A DNA stretch of 37,450 bases from Vogesella oryzae (GTDB taxonomy: Bacteria > Pseudomonadota > Gammaproteobacteria > Burkholderiales > Chromobacteriaceae): positions 1-37,450 of the forward strand of contig NZ_CADEPL010000028.1 in NCBI RefSeq assembly GCF_902829295.1. Reading direction: 5' to 3'. A model generated the notes under the pieces. The model was not told the origin of the DNA, searched no databases, and saw only the letters and a program-made list of their open reading frames with translations. This document shows, piece by piece, positions 24,613 through 34,097 of this stretch. The translations under genes and the position numbers were made by a program. How positions within the stretch are numbered: the stretch's first letter is position 1; every line of letters starts with the position of its first letter.

Positions 24613-25950
24613 TTAATCCAGTTGCGCCACGGTAACCGGAATGTCCCTGAGCAGCTTGAGGTTGGCCGCAAGCTTAACGCTCTGCTTGCTGAAGGCCAAG
24701 CGCTCGCTGTTGTTCAGCACGCGGGTGGGCAGCGCGGTGGTGGCCGGGTCTACGGCCTGGCCGTTGATACGCACTTCCATGTGCAGGTGCGGGCCGGTGG
24801 AGCGGCCGGTCGTGCCGACATAACCGATCACCTGGCCGGCTTTCACCTTGTTGCCAACCTTCAGCCCCGGCTGGAAGCGGCTCATGTGCGCATACAGCGT
24901 GGTGAGCTTGTTGTTGTGGCGCAGGATCACCACGTTGCCGTAGCCATTCTGCTGCGCCACCGTATCCACGGTAGCATCGGCCGGCGCCATGATCGGCGTG
25001 CCGGTGCCGGCGGCATAGTCGATACCCTGGTGCATGCGCAGCGCGTGCAGGATCGGGTGGTAGCGCATGCCGAAGCCGGAGCTGATGTGCGAGTTGGCAA
25101 CCGGTTGCAGGTTGAAGCCTTTTTTCAGCGGCTTGCCGGCAGCGTCGTAGTAGGCGCCGGATTCGCTGTCATGGGCAAAGTAGTAAGCCTGGTACTGGCT
25201 GCCGCTGCGTTCGATCTCGACTGCCAGAATATTGCCGGTGGTCAGCGGTGCGCCGTTATACAGCAGAGTTTCGTACACCAGATCGATCTTGTCGCCGCGC
25301 TTCATGCTGGACAGCTCGAACTGGTCGGAGAAGATCTCGTTCAGCTGGGTGCGGATTTCGACCGGAATGCCGGCGCTGGCCAGTGCCGCCGATGCGCTGC
25401 TGCTGACTTCTACCGCGCGTACCGTCTGCATGGCCTCGGTTTGCGGTGCATCGGCGCTGGCTTGCCAGTTGTTGCCGACCTTTTCGATGTTGACCAGTAC
25501 GCTCTCGCCGTTCTCGTCATCATTCAGGAAGCGTACGCCGAACAGCTCGCCCTGGTCGTTCAGCTGTACCGACAGTGTGGCGCCAGTCTTGAGCTTGAGC
25601 AGGTCGCGCGACAGCGGGCTGGAATAGATGAAGCGGGTAGCATCGCTGTCGCGTACGCCCAGCCGGTTAAGCAGGCGGGCAATGGTGTCGCCGCGCTGCA
25701 CCGGTTCCTCGCGCCAGTAGCGCGAGCTGTCATTGCTGGCCAGTTGCAGCGGCGGCAGGGTCAGCGTTTCGGTGACATGCTGCTGTACCGGCGGCTTGTT
25801 GGCGGCGGGGTCGTTGCCTTGTGTCACCGCCACCGCAGTCAGCGCGCCCATGAAAGGCAGGCTGGCGGCAGCGCCGAGCCAGATGGCGTGATTGTTCATC
25901 ACGCGGGAAGTCCACTTTTGCGGTAGTTGCAGCAGTTTGCGATAATTCAT
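24613..25950 (-). CDS. M23 family murein endopeptidase with LysM-like region, membrane-anchored
   Basis: A 445-residue cell-wall hydrolase of the MepM/YebA type, which cuts peptidoglycan cross-links to allow growth. ATG 25950 is chosen because MNYRKLLQLPQKW gives a basic N-terminus before a membrane/signal segment (about residues 24-43); the frame is open further up but without support. After a linker, a LysM/OapA-like region (PVQRGDTIARLLNRLGV) and a middle domain precede the C-terminal LytM domain with SSGFGMRYHPI, HQGIDYA and HLHMEV, which supply the zinc ligands. It is the first gene before anmK, divergent from the rpfE-like gene over 272 bases. A GCGGCCAAC word is near its 3' end (24661), in an extended AGGTTGGCCGCAA form. 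Confidence 0.92.
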   Translation of the reverse strand: MNYRKLLQLPQKWTSRVMNNHAIWLGAAASLPFMGALTAVAVTQGNDPAANKPPVQQHVTETLTLPPLQLASNDSSRYWREEPVQRGDTIARLLNRLGVRDSDATRFIYSSPLSRDLLKLKTGATLSVQLNDQGELFGVRFLNDDENGESVLVNIEKVGNNWQASADAPQTEAMQTVRAVEVSSSASAALASAGIPVEIRTQLNEIFSDQFELSSMKRGDKIDLVYETLLYNGAPLTTGNILAVEIERSGSQYQAYYFAHDSESGAYYDAAGKPLKKGFNLQPVANSHISSGFGMRYHPILHALRMHQGIDYAAGTGTPIMAPADATVDTVAQQNGYGNVVILRHNNKLTTLYAHMSRFQPGLKVGNKVKAGQVIGYVGTTGRSTGPHLHMEVRINGQAVDPATTALPTRVLNNSERLAFSKQSVKLAANLKLLRDIPVTVAQLD

Positions 25951-26222
25951 GTGCTCTAATATCCGGTTGGCATAGTCGTGCCGATATGTACGTTTCTGTC
26001 GCCGGTTTTGCCCTGAAGCGGCTGGCTTCGTGGCAGGAAATTGCAAAGTGGGCGATGCTATCAAAAGCGGGCGCCAGCTGTAAACAAAAATTGCTGACAA
26101 ATCAAAGGGCTACTGCCCATGCGGACAGCAACTTTCCAAGACAGGCAAAGCTGTCGGCGAGTTTCATCTTACGGAAAATATATTTTGCCCAAAACAATTA
26201 TGGCGGTGGTGCCTGAGCTGCA
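25951..26222. other. Divergent intergenic region, no gene seen
   Basis: The 272 bases between the divergent M23 peptidase and rpfE-like genes are more AT-rich than their surroundings. A 76-codon open frame (25986-26216, plus) has no ribosome-binding site or recognisable content and is not credited. Promoters for both genes must lie here, but no hexamer pair is convincing. Confidence 0.5.
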
Positions 26223-27233
26223 ATGAAACTGACCCTGATCATTCCCGGCCTGAGCTGGCTGGATGCCCACGATGGCCGCGAAGTAAGCAAGAACCTGCCA
26301 CTGCCGGCACTGGCTACCCTGCTGGGACGCGGCCAACTGCATCAACAGGCCGGTAGCGCCAGCAAACTGCTGCAGCACACTTTTGCCCTCACCGATCTGG
26401 CGTTGGCCGCAGAACTGGCGGCGGCCAGCGGGCTGGAAACCGCCGGCCGCCGCTGGCTGGTGGCCGATCCGGTCAACCTGCGCGTGGATCGCGATCGTGC
26501 ACTGCTTGGCGATATCGGCATCATGAATCTGTCGCAGCCGGAGGCCGATGCGCTGGTTGCCAGCCTCAACCAGCTGTTTGCCGAGGATGGTTTCGTTTTT
26601 CACGCCCCTTCGCCGCAGCGCTGGTTCCTGTCGCTGCCGGCCGCCAGCGACGCCGAGTTTTCTCCGTTACCGGATGTGATCGGCAACGACATCGACGAGC
26701 ACCTGCCGCGCGGCAACAAGGGCATGCTGTGGAGCCGTTATCTCAACGAACTGCAGATGCTGCTGTACACCCATCCGGTCAACGACGCGCGCGAGGCGCG
26801 TGGCGAATTGCCGGTCAATAGCGTGTGGCTGTGGGGCGAGCAGGGTGACGAGGCGTTGCGGCCAACCTTGCCGCACGACAGCCTGTTCGCCGCCGATGCG
26901 CTGTGGCAATTGCTGGCGCAGCGTGCCGGCAAGCCGGCGGATTTGGCGCCGTTTGCCTTCGCTGGTCTGGAGGCCGCTGGCGATGTGCTGGTGCAACTCG
27001 ATACCCTGGAAGCCGCCGCGCAATTCCGCGATGCCTGGGGCTGGCGCGAAGGGCTGCAACAGCTGGAACGCGACTGGTTTGCGCCACTGTTGGCCGCCTT
27101 GCGCCAGCGTCGCCTGCAGCAGCTGACTATCCGTTGTCACGGTGAAGCCGGCTTTACCCTTACCCTGCGCCCCAGTGACCTGTGGCGCTTCTGGAAACGC
27201 CCGCATGCGCTGGGTGATCTGTATCCGCTATGA
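26223..27233 (+). CDS. RpfE-like (COG4255) cofactor-independent phosphoglycerate-mutase-related protein
   Basis: A 336-residue cytoplasmic protein beginning MKLTLIIPGLSWLDA. It resembles the family annotated as regulatory protein RpfE or phosphoglycerate-mutase-like, which in many beta- and gammaproteobacteria lies directly upstream of recJ. Conserved-looking stretches are RWLVADPVNLRVDRDRALLGD, WFLSLP, GNDIDEHLPRGNKG and the Trp-rich C-terminal motif LRPSDLWRFWKRPH. The biochemical role of this family is not established; I know of no catalytic residues to check. Its TGA overlaps the recJ ATG (ATGA), so the pair is translationally coupled, hinting at a shared role. It carries four copies of the GCGGCCAAC word in 1.0 kb (26329, 26402, 26858, 27089), the highest density in the window. 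Confidence 0.8.
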   Translation: MKLTLIIPGLSWLDAHDGREVSKNLPLPALATLLGRGQLHQQAGSASKLLQHTFALTDLALAAELAAASGLETAGRRWLVADPVNLRVDRDRALLGDIGIMNLSQPEADALVASLNQLFAEDGFVFHAPSPQRWFLSLPAASDAEFSPLPDVIGNDIDEHLPRGNKGMLWSRYLNELQMLLYTHPVNDAREARGELPVNSVWLWGEQGDEALRPTLPHDSLFAADALWQLLAQRAGKPADLAPFAFAGLEAAGDVLVQLDTLEAAAQFRDAWGWREGLQQLERDWFAPLLAALRQRRLQQLTIRCHGEAGFTLTLRPSDLWRFWKRPHALGDLYPL

Positions 27234-28918
27234 CCCAGATTCTTACCCGTAACTGCCCGCCGGAACTGTTGCAGCAACTCGGCGGACAGGGCGTGCCGCC
27301 GTTGCTGGCGCGCCTGTATGCCGCTCGTGGTGTCACCGATGCCTCTGAGGTGGACTACGCCCTCAAGGGCTTGCTGCCGTTTGGTGGTCTGAAAAACATT
27401 CACGCCATGGCTGCGCGCCTGGCCGACGCCATCGCCGCGCGTCAGCGGCTGCTGGTGGTGGCCGATTACGATGCCGACGGTGCCACCGCCTGTACCGTGG
27501 CCGTCCGTGGCCTTGCCGCGCTGGGCGCGGTGATCGATTTCATCGTGCCCAACCGCTTCGAATACGGCTACGGCCTGACACCGGAAATCGTGGCGTTGGC
27601 CGCACAGCAGCAGCCGGACATCATCGTTACCGTCGATAACGGCATTGCCAGTGTGGCCGGGGTGGCGGCAGCGCGTGCGCGCGGCATCGAGGTACTGATT
27701 ACCGATCACCACCTGCCGGGCGATACGCTGCCGGATGCGCTGATCGTCAACCCCAACCAGCCGGGTTGCGAGTTCGCCTCCAAGCATCTGGCCGGGGTCG
27801 GGGTGATGTTCTACGTGCTGATGGCGGTACGCGCCGAGATGCGCCAGCGTGGCGTGTTTGCCCACGGGGGCGAGCCGAATCTGGGCGAGCTGCTGGATAT
27901 TGTGGCGCTGGGTACCGTGGCCGACGTAGTGAAGCTGGATCGCAATAACCGCATCCTGGTGGATGCCGGCCTGCGCCGCATGCGCAGCGGCAAACTGGCG
28001 CCGGGGATTGCCGCGCTGTTCCGCGTCGCTGGCCGCGCGGCACACAAGGCTAATGCCTTCGATCTCGGTTTTACCATCGGCCCGCGGCTGAATGCCGCCG
28101 GCCGGCTGGACGACATGAGTCTAGGCATTGCCTGTCTGCTGGCCGGTAGCGAGGAGGTGGCCACTCCGCTGGCACAGGAGCTGGATCGTCTTAACCGCGA
28201 GCGCCGCGCCATCGAACATGGCATGCAGGACGAGGCGCTGACGGTGTTGTCCGGCATTGATGCGGCCAACCATTACACGCTGACGCTGTACCGCGATGAC
28301 TGGCATCAGGGCGTGGTGGGGCTGGTGGCGTCGCGTTTGAAAGAACGTTACCACCGGCCATCCATCGTGTTTGCGCCTGGCGATGAAGGCGAGATCAAAG
28401 GCTCAGGTCGCTCGATTCCCGGCTTCCACCTGCGCGATGCGCTCGACATGGTGTCCAAGCGCCACGATGGCTTGCTGCTGAAGTTTGGTGGTCACGCCAT
28501 GGCTGCCGGCCTGACCATTCGCGAGCAGGATTTCGATACCTTCCGCCAGGCATTCGAACAGGTGGCGCGCCAGTTGCTGGATGAGTCGGCATTGACGCGG
28601 GTGTGGGAAACCGATGGCAGCCTGCAGCCGCGCGAGCTGTGTCTGGACATTGCCGAAACGTTGGCCGCAGAAGTGTGGGGCCAGGGCTTTCCGCCGCCAA
28701 CCTTTAATGACCGCTTTCACATCGTCAGCCAGCGGTTGGTAGGGGGCAAGCACCTCAAGCTGCGGCTGGCCAAGGGCAACGTGGAGTGTGACGGCATGCT
28801 GTTTAATCACGGTGACTGGTTGCCGCAGCAAGTGGACGCGGTATATCAGCTGGCGGCCAACGAGTGGCAGGGCCGCAAGGAGCTGCAAATCTATATCCAG
28901 CACTGGCAACCGGCATGA
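27230..28918 (+). CDS. recJ: Single-stranded-DNA-specific 5'-3' exonuclease RecJ
   Basis: A 562-residue DHH-superfamily nuclease for recombination and mismatch/base-excision repair. DHH-domain motifs are VVADYDADGATA, VTVDNGIA and ITDHHLPGD; the DHHA1 part has GSGRSIPGFHLRDAL and the GGHAMAAGLTI signature, with a C-terminal OB-fold (LKLRLAKGNVECDGMLFN). Length is normal for RecJ (about 560-580). ATG 27230 overlaps the preceding stop. It contains four copies of the GCGGCCAAC word (27595, 28262, 28670, 28853), read as Leu-Ala-Ala or Ala-Ala-Asn. RmuC follows 30 bases later, making a DNA-recombination cluster. Confidence 0.97.
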   Translation: MTQILTRNCPPELLQQLGGQGVPPLLARLYAARGVTDASEVDYALKGLLPFGGLKNIHAMAARLADAIAARQRLLVVADYDADGATACTVAVRGLAALGAVIDFIVPNRFEYGYGLTPEIVALAAQQQPDIIVTVDNGIASVAGVAAARARGIEVLITDHHLPGDTLPDALIVNPNQPGCEFASKHLAGVGVMFYVLMAVRAEMRQRGVFAHGGEPNLGELLDIVALGTVADVVKLDRNNRILVDAGLRRMRSGKLAPGIAALFRVAGRAAHKANAFDLGFTIGPRLNAAGRLDDMSLGIACLLAGSEEVATPLAQELDRLNRERRAIEHGMQDEALTVLSGIDAANHYTLTLYRDDWHQGVVGLVASRLKERYHRPSIVFAPGDEGEIKGSGRSIPGFHLRDALDMVSKRHDGLLLKFGGHAMAAGLTIREQDFDTFRQAFEQVARQLLDESALTRVWETDGSLQPRELCLDIAETLAAEVWGQGFPPPTFNDRFHIVSQRLVGGKHLKLRLAKGNVECDGMLFNHGDWLPQQVDAVYQLAANEWQGRKELQIYIQHWQPA

Positions 28919-28948
28919 TCACGCAATTGCACAGGACCATATCACAGC

Positions 28949-30553
28949 ATGATTGAAACCCTGATTTCCACCGTGGTCGGCATGGCACTGGGCGGCGTCG
29001 CCGTCTGGGGTGTGCAGCGTAGCCGGCAGGATGCCGCCTATCAGCAAGGCCGCAACGAGGTTCAACTGGAGCTGGCCGCGCTGCAGGCAAAGTGGCAGGG
29101 CGCCAGCCAGCAGTGGCAGGAGTTGGCCGCACGGGAGCATAGCGCGCAGCGCCAGCTGGACGAAGTGCGTCAGCAGCTGGGCGACACCCGCCAGCAGTTG
29201 GCCGCCGCCGGCAGCCAGTTGCAGCGGCTGCCGGAGCTGGAACAACAGTTGGCCACCCGCGAGCAGCGGCTGTTCCAGCAGCAGGAAGATGCCCGCGCCA
29301 TGGCGGCTCGGCTGGCTACCAGCGAGGAGCAGGGGCGTCAGCTGCAGCAGCTGCAGGCGCAGCAACAGCACTGGCAGCAGGCGCAGCAACAACTGCAGGA
29401 TGAGCTGACGCGGCTGAGTGTGCGCGAGCAGGAGTTGGTTACACTGTTGCAGCAGGAGCGGCAACAATCCGCCGAGAAGTTGCGGCTACTGGCCGAGGCA
29501 CGCGAGGCGCTGAGCCACCAGTTCAAGGCGCTTGCCAGCGAGATTCTGGAAGAAAAAAGCCAGCGCTTTACCGAGCAGAACCGGCAAAACCTGGAGCAGA
29601 TGCTGGGCCCGCTGGGCGAGCGGCTGCAGAATTTCGGCAAGCTGGTGCAGGATACCTACGACAAGGATTCCAAGGAGCGCTTGACGCTGGAGCAGGAGCT
29701 GCGCCGGCTGCAGGAGCTGAATACCCGCCTCAATGCCGATGCCGTGGCGCTGACCAACGCCCTGACCGGCAGCAATAACAAGGCGCAGGGTACCTGGGGC
29801 GAAATGGTGCTGGAGAAAGTGCTGGAAACCTCCGGCCTGACCCGCGACCGCGAATACCGCGTGCAGGTGTCGGATACGCTGGAACACGAGGACGGCAGCC
29901 AGCGGCGCTACCAGCCGGACGTGGTGATCGACCTGCCGGAAGGCAAGCAGCTGGTGGTGGACTCCAAAGTGTCGCTGAATGCCTATGTGCGCTACACCGC
30001 CGCCAGTGACGAGGCGCAGCGCGACAGCGAGCTGAAAGCCCACATTGCCGCGCTGCGGCAGCATATCCGTAGTCTGTCGGAGAAGCGCTACCAGGACCTG
30101 TACAAGCTGCATACCTTGGACTTCGTGTTCATGTTCGTGCCGGTGGAGCCGGCCTACCTGCTGGCGGTACAGCACGACATGAGCCTGTTCAACGAGGCGT
30201 TCGAGCGTCGCATCATGATTGTTGGCCCCAGCACGTTGCTGGCGACGCTGCGCACCGTGGCCAGCATCTGGCGTTACGAGTACCAGAACCAGAACGCGCA
30301 GGAAATTGCGCGCCAGGGCGGGGCGATGTACGACAAGCTGGTGGGGCTGATCGACACCCTGGAAAAGCTGGGGCGGCAATTGAGCGTGGCGCAGGAAACC
30401 CACGGTAATGCGCTCAAGCAATTGTCCAGCGGCAGCGGCAACCTGGTTGGCCGCGCCGAGCGACTGCGCAAGCTGGGGGCGCGTACCAGCAAGCAGCTGT
30501 CGTCACACCTGTTGCCGACCGCAGACGAAGAAAACGACGATAGCGACGAATGA
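28949..30553 (+). CDS. rmuC: DNA recombination protein RmuC
   Basis: A 534-residue protein of the PD-(D/E)XK-related RmuC family, implicated in limiting recombination at inverted repeats. It starts with a short membrane-like segment (IETLISTVVGMALGGVAVWGV), then a long Gln/Leu-rich coiled coil (about residues 28-200), then the RmuC domain with KAQGTWGEMVLEKVLETSGL, YQPDVVIDLPEGKQLVVDSKVSLNAY, TLDFVFMFVPVEPAYLLA and GPSTLLATLRTV. The acidic tail ends DEENDDSDE. Length is close to E. coli RmuC (475) plus a longer coiled coil. It is likely cotranscribed with recJ. Three GCGGCCAAC words occur (29122, 29197, 30446). Confidence 0.95.
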   Translation: MIETLISTVVGMALGGVAVWGVQRSRQDAAYQQGRNEVQLELAALQAKWQGASQQWQELAAREHSAQRQLDEVRQQLGDTRQQLAAAGSQLQRLPELEQQLATREQRLFQQQEDARAMAARLATSEEQGRQLQQLQAQQQHWQQAQQQLQDELTRLSVREQELVTLLQQERQQSAEKLRLLAEAREALSHQFKALASEILEEKSQRFTEQNRQNLEQMLGPLGERLQNFGKLVQDTYDKDSKERLTLEQELRRLQELNTRLNADAVALTNALTGSNNKAQGTWGEMVLEKVLETSGLTRDREYRVQVSDTLEHEDGSQRRYQPDVVIDLPEGKQLVVDSKVSLNAYVRYTAASDEAQRDSELKAHIAALRQHIRSLSEKRYQDLYKLHTLDFVFMFVPVEPAYLLAVQHDMSLFNEAFERRIMIVGPSTLLATLRTVASIWRYEYQNQNAQEIARQGGAMYDKLVGLIDTLEKLGRQLSVAQETHGNALKQLSSGSGNLVGRAERLRKLGARTSKQLSSHLLPTADEENDDSDE

Positions 30554-30557
30554 TTTC

Positions 30558-30586
30558 TTGCAGCCTTGTGACGGGTAATCTATATC
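30558..30586 (+). promoter_or_regulatory. Candidate promoter for the 30618-30758 small protein
   Basis: TTGCAG (30558-30563), 17-base spacer, TATATC (30581-30586). The -35 matches consensus at three positions and the -10 at four. It would start RNA near 30593, about 25 bases before the small frame. Confidence 0.4.
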
Positions 30587-30617
30587 GAAATCAGGCAGCA
30601 GAAAGGAGGGGGGCAAA

Positions 30618-30758
30618 ATGGTATCGCTGACATTGTTGTGTAGTGTTGTAGTAGCAGTAATGTTCTTTGTTAAAGCGTCTCCCCTGAAACGCGCCCGAGT
30701 AAGTGTACGGACGCAACAGCAACCGGCATCGCGCCGGCAACGCTCCCGCCTTTATTGA
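30618..30758 (+). CDS. Putative 46-residue small membrane protein
   Basis: I do not recognise this protein. ATG 30618 is preceded by an almost ideal ribosome-binding site (AAAGGAGGGG, 30602-30611, followed by GGCAAA). The frame encodes one hydrophobic segment (residues 3-18, SLTLLCSVVVAVMFFV) followed by a strongly basic tail with two Lys and eight Arg and few acids, ending RSRLY. By the positive-inside rule the tail would face the cytoplasm. A candidate promoter precedes it and a strong terminator (30821-30853) follows, so it has the layout of an independent gene between rmuC and the kinase. Alternatively the transcript is a small RNA or simply the rmuC 3' end. No homology evidence is available to me. 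Confidence 0.5.
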   Translation: MVSLTLLCSVVVAVMFFVKASPLKRARVSVRTQQQPASRRQRSRLY

Positions 30759-30820
30759 TGCCTGCTTTGCAACCGGTGGGGTGGAAGAGTAGAGCCAGCC
30801 CGTTTGAAGTTCTGCAAGCA

Positions 30821-30853
30821 CAAAGCCGACCTCCTGGTCGGCTTTGTTTTTTT
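30821..30853 (+). terminator. Strong plus-strand intrinsic terminator
   Basis: CAAAGCCGACC (30821-30831), loop TCCT, GGTCGGCTTTG (30836-30846), then T7. It lies 63 bases after the small frame and 268 bases after rmuC. On the minus strand there is no T tract, so it serves plus-strand transcripts. Confidence 0.92.
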
Positions 30854-30885
30854 CCGGATATTGTTGTGGCCCTAAAGGCCGGCTA

Positions 30886-33489
30886 TCAGTCTGTGGTGGT
30901 GCTCTGGTAGGGCGCCAGCGCTTGCAGTAGTTGAGCCAGGGCAGGCGGCAGGCCTGCAAATGCGGCTCGGGCCGCCTCGAGATCGCCATCCTTGCTGGTT
31001 TGTTCCAGCCGTTGGCACACGGCAACAAGGGCATTGGCGGCAATGGATAGTGCGGACCCTCGCAGGCTATGCGACGCGATAACGACACGGGGCAGCTCGC
31101 CACTCGCCAGGGCCTGCTCGATTTCGGCCAGCAGCAACGGTGCATCATCGCTGAATGCCTGCAGCAGAATGGGGACAAAGTTCTGGTCGTCATCGCAATT
31201 GCGCAGCAGCTGGGCATAGTCGAACACCACGTTGTGGGTGGCTGCGTGCTCAACCTTGGCGGGCATGACGATCCCGCCCTGGACGCGGGCAATCTCCTCG
31301 AAGACCTTGGCTGCGGTGATGGGCTTGTCGATATAGCCGTCCATGCCAACCTGGATGCAGCGCTCGCGGTCGCCGCTCATGACGTTGGCCGTCATGGCGA
31401 TGATGGGTAGATGGCCGCCATGTTCTGCTTCTTGCGCCCGGATGCGGCGGGTTGCCTCCAGTCCATCCATTACCGGCATCTGCATGTCCATCAAGATCAG
31501 GTCGAAGTGTTGCGCGGCGACCAGCTCCAGCGCTTCCTGGCCGTTGGCCGCCACCGTGACCTGATAGCCGTGTCGCTCCAGCAAGGTGATGCCAAGCTTC
31601 TGGTTGACCAGATTGTCTTCTACCAGCAGAACGTGCTGTGTATCGCTCAGCGTGCGCACCGTGTCCTGGGTGACGAGCGCGGTATGCTCCAGGCTGTCAG
31701 CTGTCTTGCTCAGCAGCAGGCGGATGGCCATCTGCAGTTCTTCTTGCCGTATCGGCTTGGTAAGGTAGCCGCGTATTCCCAGTTGCTGGCAGCGCTGGGT
31801 GTCGCCACGCTCATGCGAAGAAGTCAGCATGATGACAGCGTCGCGGCGATGGTCGGCCTGCAGTTGCTGGGCAACATCGAAGCCGGACATGCCGGGCATG
31901 TGGCCATCCAGCAGGATCAGTGCAAAGGAGGATTTCTTCAGTGCCTCCAGGGCGGCAAAGCCATCGCTGACCAGGGTTGGCCGCATGTCCCAACTGAGCA
32001 GGAGCGTTTCCAGCCAGCTGCGGTTGGTGGCGTTGTCATCGGCAACCAGTACGGTTTTGCCGGCGAGTTCGGCATCGGTGGCCTGCTCGCTAACCGGCGC
32101 TTCGGCCGGGCTGGCGGGCAGGGGGAAGTAGAAGCAGCTGCCTTGCCCTTCCTTGCTCTGCACCCACAGCCGGCCACCGAGTAGTTCTACCAGCTGCCGG
32201 GTAATGGCCAGCCCCAGCCCGGTGCCGCCATAACGACGGGTGGTCGAGCTGTCGGCCTGGGCAAAGGCAGCAAAAATCAGTTGCTGCTTGTCTGGCGCGA
32301 TACCAATGCCGGTGTCGCGCACGGCAAACTCCAGCACCATGGGCTGACGGGCGTTGCCAGCCAGCTGGCGTACGCTGATCTCCACTTCGCCACGTTCGGT
32401 AAACTTGATGGCATTGCCGATCAGATTGTTGAGTATCTGCCGCAGCCGCGAGGGGTCGGAGACAAGGTGGTCGACAATTGCCGGTTCTACACGGCAGACC
32501 AGTTCCAGTTGCTTCTGGCCGGCCTGTAGCGAGAACGGATGCAAGGTCTGCGCCATCAGACTGCGCAGCGAAAATGGCACCGACTCCATTTCCAGCTTGC
32601 CGGCTTCAATCTTGGAGAAATCCAGAATGTCGTTGATGATCACCAGAAGTGAATCGGCAGATGATTTCACCAGATTCAGGTAGTGGCGTTGTTCTTCGTC
32701 CAGCCGGGTGTCCAGCGTCAGGTCGGTCATGCCGATGATGCCATTCATCGGCGTACGGATTTCATGGCTCATATTGGCCAGGAAGGTGCTCTTGGCCTCG
32801 TTGGCCGCCTCAGCCTCGGCCCGGGCGCGCTCCAGCTTGTCACTCAGGCGCTCTGCCTCCAGACGACGGCGTTCACTGGCTGCCAGGTTGCGGTAGGCGA
32901 GTATGGCAATGGTCGCCGTGATCAGGATCAGCAACGCGGCGAGGCCGGCCACCAGCGTGTTGAGGCCCTGTAGCGCATGGTTGTTTTCCATCGCTACCTG
33001 ATTGAGGCGGGTATTGGCCCCAAGCGTCAGCTCGCGTACCGGCTCGATGACAGCTTCCATTTCCCGCTCGAAGCCGGCGGCACTTTTACGGTCAAAGTTA
33101 CCGTCGCCCGCATCCAGCATGGCGTCGGTATGGGCAATCATCTTGCGTAATGCGGCAATTTGCGTGCTGTGCCAGCGGGTGTCGTGCAAGAGCGGGGCAA
33201 AGCGGTACTGCGCCAGGATGTTGATGCGGGAAACCAGAATTTCGTAACGCAGCTGCAGTTCGTCCAGATCGGCCGGATCATTGGTGGCAACTGCCAGGCG
33301 AGCGGCACCGATTGCCCGGTGATAGTCGATGCCCAGCTGGGTGTAGACCCAGACGACGTTGTCTTCGCCGAGGGTGGCGACGCGCTGCATCACCGTGCGC
33401 TGCTTGTAGTACAAGCTGCCCACGGTGATCATCGCTACCGTCATGAGTACGGCTAGCCACCACAACTGCTTTTTTACGTTGTTCTGCAT
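30886..33489 (-). CDS. Hybrid sensor histidine kinase with two receiver domains and an Hpt domain
   Basis: An 867-residue inner-membrane tripartite-type kinase. Two membrane segments (about 9-28 and 175-199) flank a periplasmic helical sensor of about 145 residues. There is no obvious HAMP, but a charged coiled coil (205-232) leads to HisKA with His242 in [15 protein letters not shown], the HATPase domain (N box [11 protein letters not shown] boxes DTGIGI and GGTGLGLAI), a first receiver (acceptor Asp528 in LLDGHMP), a second receiver (Asp668 in LMDMQMP), and a C-terminal Hpt domain with His807 in [10 protein letters not shown]. All phosphorelay residues are present. The first receiver has GHMPGMSG, still functional-looking. 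It follows a secreted molybdopterin-fold gene by 16 bases. No separate response regulator is adjacent. Three GCGGCCAAC words occur (31543, 31976, 32800). Confidence 0.93.
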   Translation of the reverse strand: MQNNVKKQLWWLAVLMTVAMITVGSLYYKQRTVMQRVATLGEDNVVWVYTQLGIDYHRAIGAARLAVATNDPADLDELQLRYEILVSRINILAQYRFAPLLHDTRWHSTQIAALRKMIAHTDAMLDAGDGNFDRKSAAGFEREMEAVIEPVRELTLGANTRLNQVAMENNHALQGLNTLVAGLAALLILITATIAILAYRNLAASERRRLEAERLSDKLERARAEAEAANEAKSTFLANMSHEIRTPMNGIIGMTDLTLDTRLDEEQRHYLNLVKSSADSLLVIINDILDFSKIEAGKLEMESVPFSLRSLMAQTLHPFSLQAGQKQLELVCRVEPAIVDHLVSDPSRLRQILNNLIGNAIKFTERGEVEISVRQLAGNARQPMVLEFAVRDTGIGIAPDKQQLIFAAFAQADSSTTRRYGGTGLGLAITRQLVELLGGRLWVQSKEGQGSCFYFPLPASPAEAPVSEQATDAELAGKTVLVADDNATNRSWLETLLLSWDMRPTLVSDGFAALEALKKSSFALILLDGHMPGMSGFDVAQQLQADHRRDAVIMLTSSHERGDTQRCQQLGIRGYLTKPIRQEELQMAIRLLLSKTADSLEHTALVTQDTVRTLSDTQHVLLVEDNLVNQKLGITLLERHGYQVTVAANGQEALELVAAQHFDLILMDMQMPVMDGLEATRRIRAQEAEHGGHLPIIAMTANVMSGDRERCIQVGMDGYIDKPITAAKVFEEIARVQGGIVMPAKVEHAATHNVVFDYAQLLRNCDDDQNFVPILLQAFSDDAPLLLAEIEQALASGELPRVVIASHSLRGSALSIAANALVAVCQRLEQTSKDGDLEAARAAFAGLPPALAQLLQALAPYQSTTTD

Positions 33490-33505
33490 CAGATGGTTTT
33501 GTTGA

Positions 33506-34009
33506 TTACTCGACGCGGATGCGGTTCACCTGCCATACGCAGCGGGAATAAATGTCCTTGGTTTGCAGCTCCGGGTTCTTGGTGAACGGATACATCACAA
33601 ACAGCGGGCCTTTGTCGCGGACGCTCAGCACTTTGCCATTAACCTTGCGCGCCAGGATGACATCATATTTGGAAAGGTCGCTGAGCGGGATTTCAGCAGC
33701 GTAATCATTCAGCGCCACCACATAGAGTTTTTTGCCATTGGCGCCCACCGCTTTCAGCACATCGCGGAACAGCGGACCTTCGAAGGTTTGGGCGGTTTTG
33801 TACCACGGGGTGGGGACCGTCATTTTGACCTGCGGCAGTGCATCGATCATGCGGGAGTCAAACTGCGCCTCGGCGCCGGCATTTTTTTCGGCGATCAGGC
33901 CATTGATGGTCAGGATGGGGCGGCCTTGCGCGGCCTCCAGTGCCAGCGTGGGCGCGCTGGCAGCCAGCAGCAAGGTGGATACGATCAGTGTTTTCAGCAG
34001 TTTTGTCAT
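33506..34009 (-). CDS. Secreted small molybdopterin-oxidoreductase-fold protein, probable sensor partner
   Basis: A 167-residue protein with a signal peptide ([18 protein letters not shown], likely cleaved after TLA), placing it in the periplasm. The mature part resembles the short single-domain proteins of the sulfite-oxidase/molybdopterin-binding fold ([57 protein letters not shown]). The only Cys is near the C-terminus (Cys157, SRCVW), so the Mo-ligating Cys of true enzymes in the first half is absent. That argues for ligand binding or a structural role instead of catalysis. It precedes the hybrid kinase by 16 bases in the same transcript, a pairing that suggests it delivers a periplasmic signal to the kinase. 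AGGGAG lies 9-14 bases before its ATG, with a TACAAT-like -10 at 34049-34054. Confidence 0.8.
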   Translation of the reverse strand: MTKLLKTLIVSTLLLAASAPTLALEAAQGRPILTINGLIAEKNAGAEAQFDSRMIDALPQVKMTVPTPWYKTAQTFEGPLFRDVLKAVGANGKKLYVVALNDYAAEIPLSDLSKYDVILARKVNGKVLSVRDKGPLFVMYPFTKNPELQTKDIYSRCVWQVNRIRVE

Positions 34010-34097
34010 GGTTTCTACTCCCTTGTTCAGACCGGTCGGACTACAGCAATTGTAAACGATACGTTTGGCTATGCTGCCAGTTTAGATCAGATCGATT

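Noticed and set aside
24406-25926. 506-codon plus-strand open frame
   Set aside because: Antisense to anmK and the M23 peptidase; no domain signatures.
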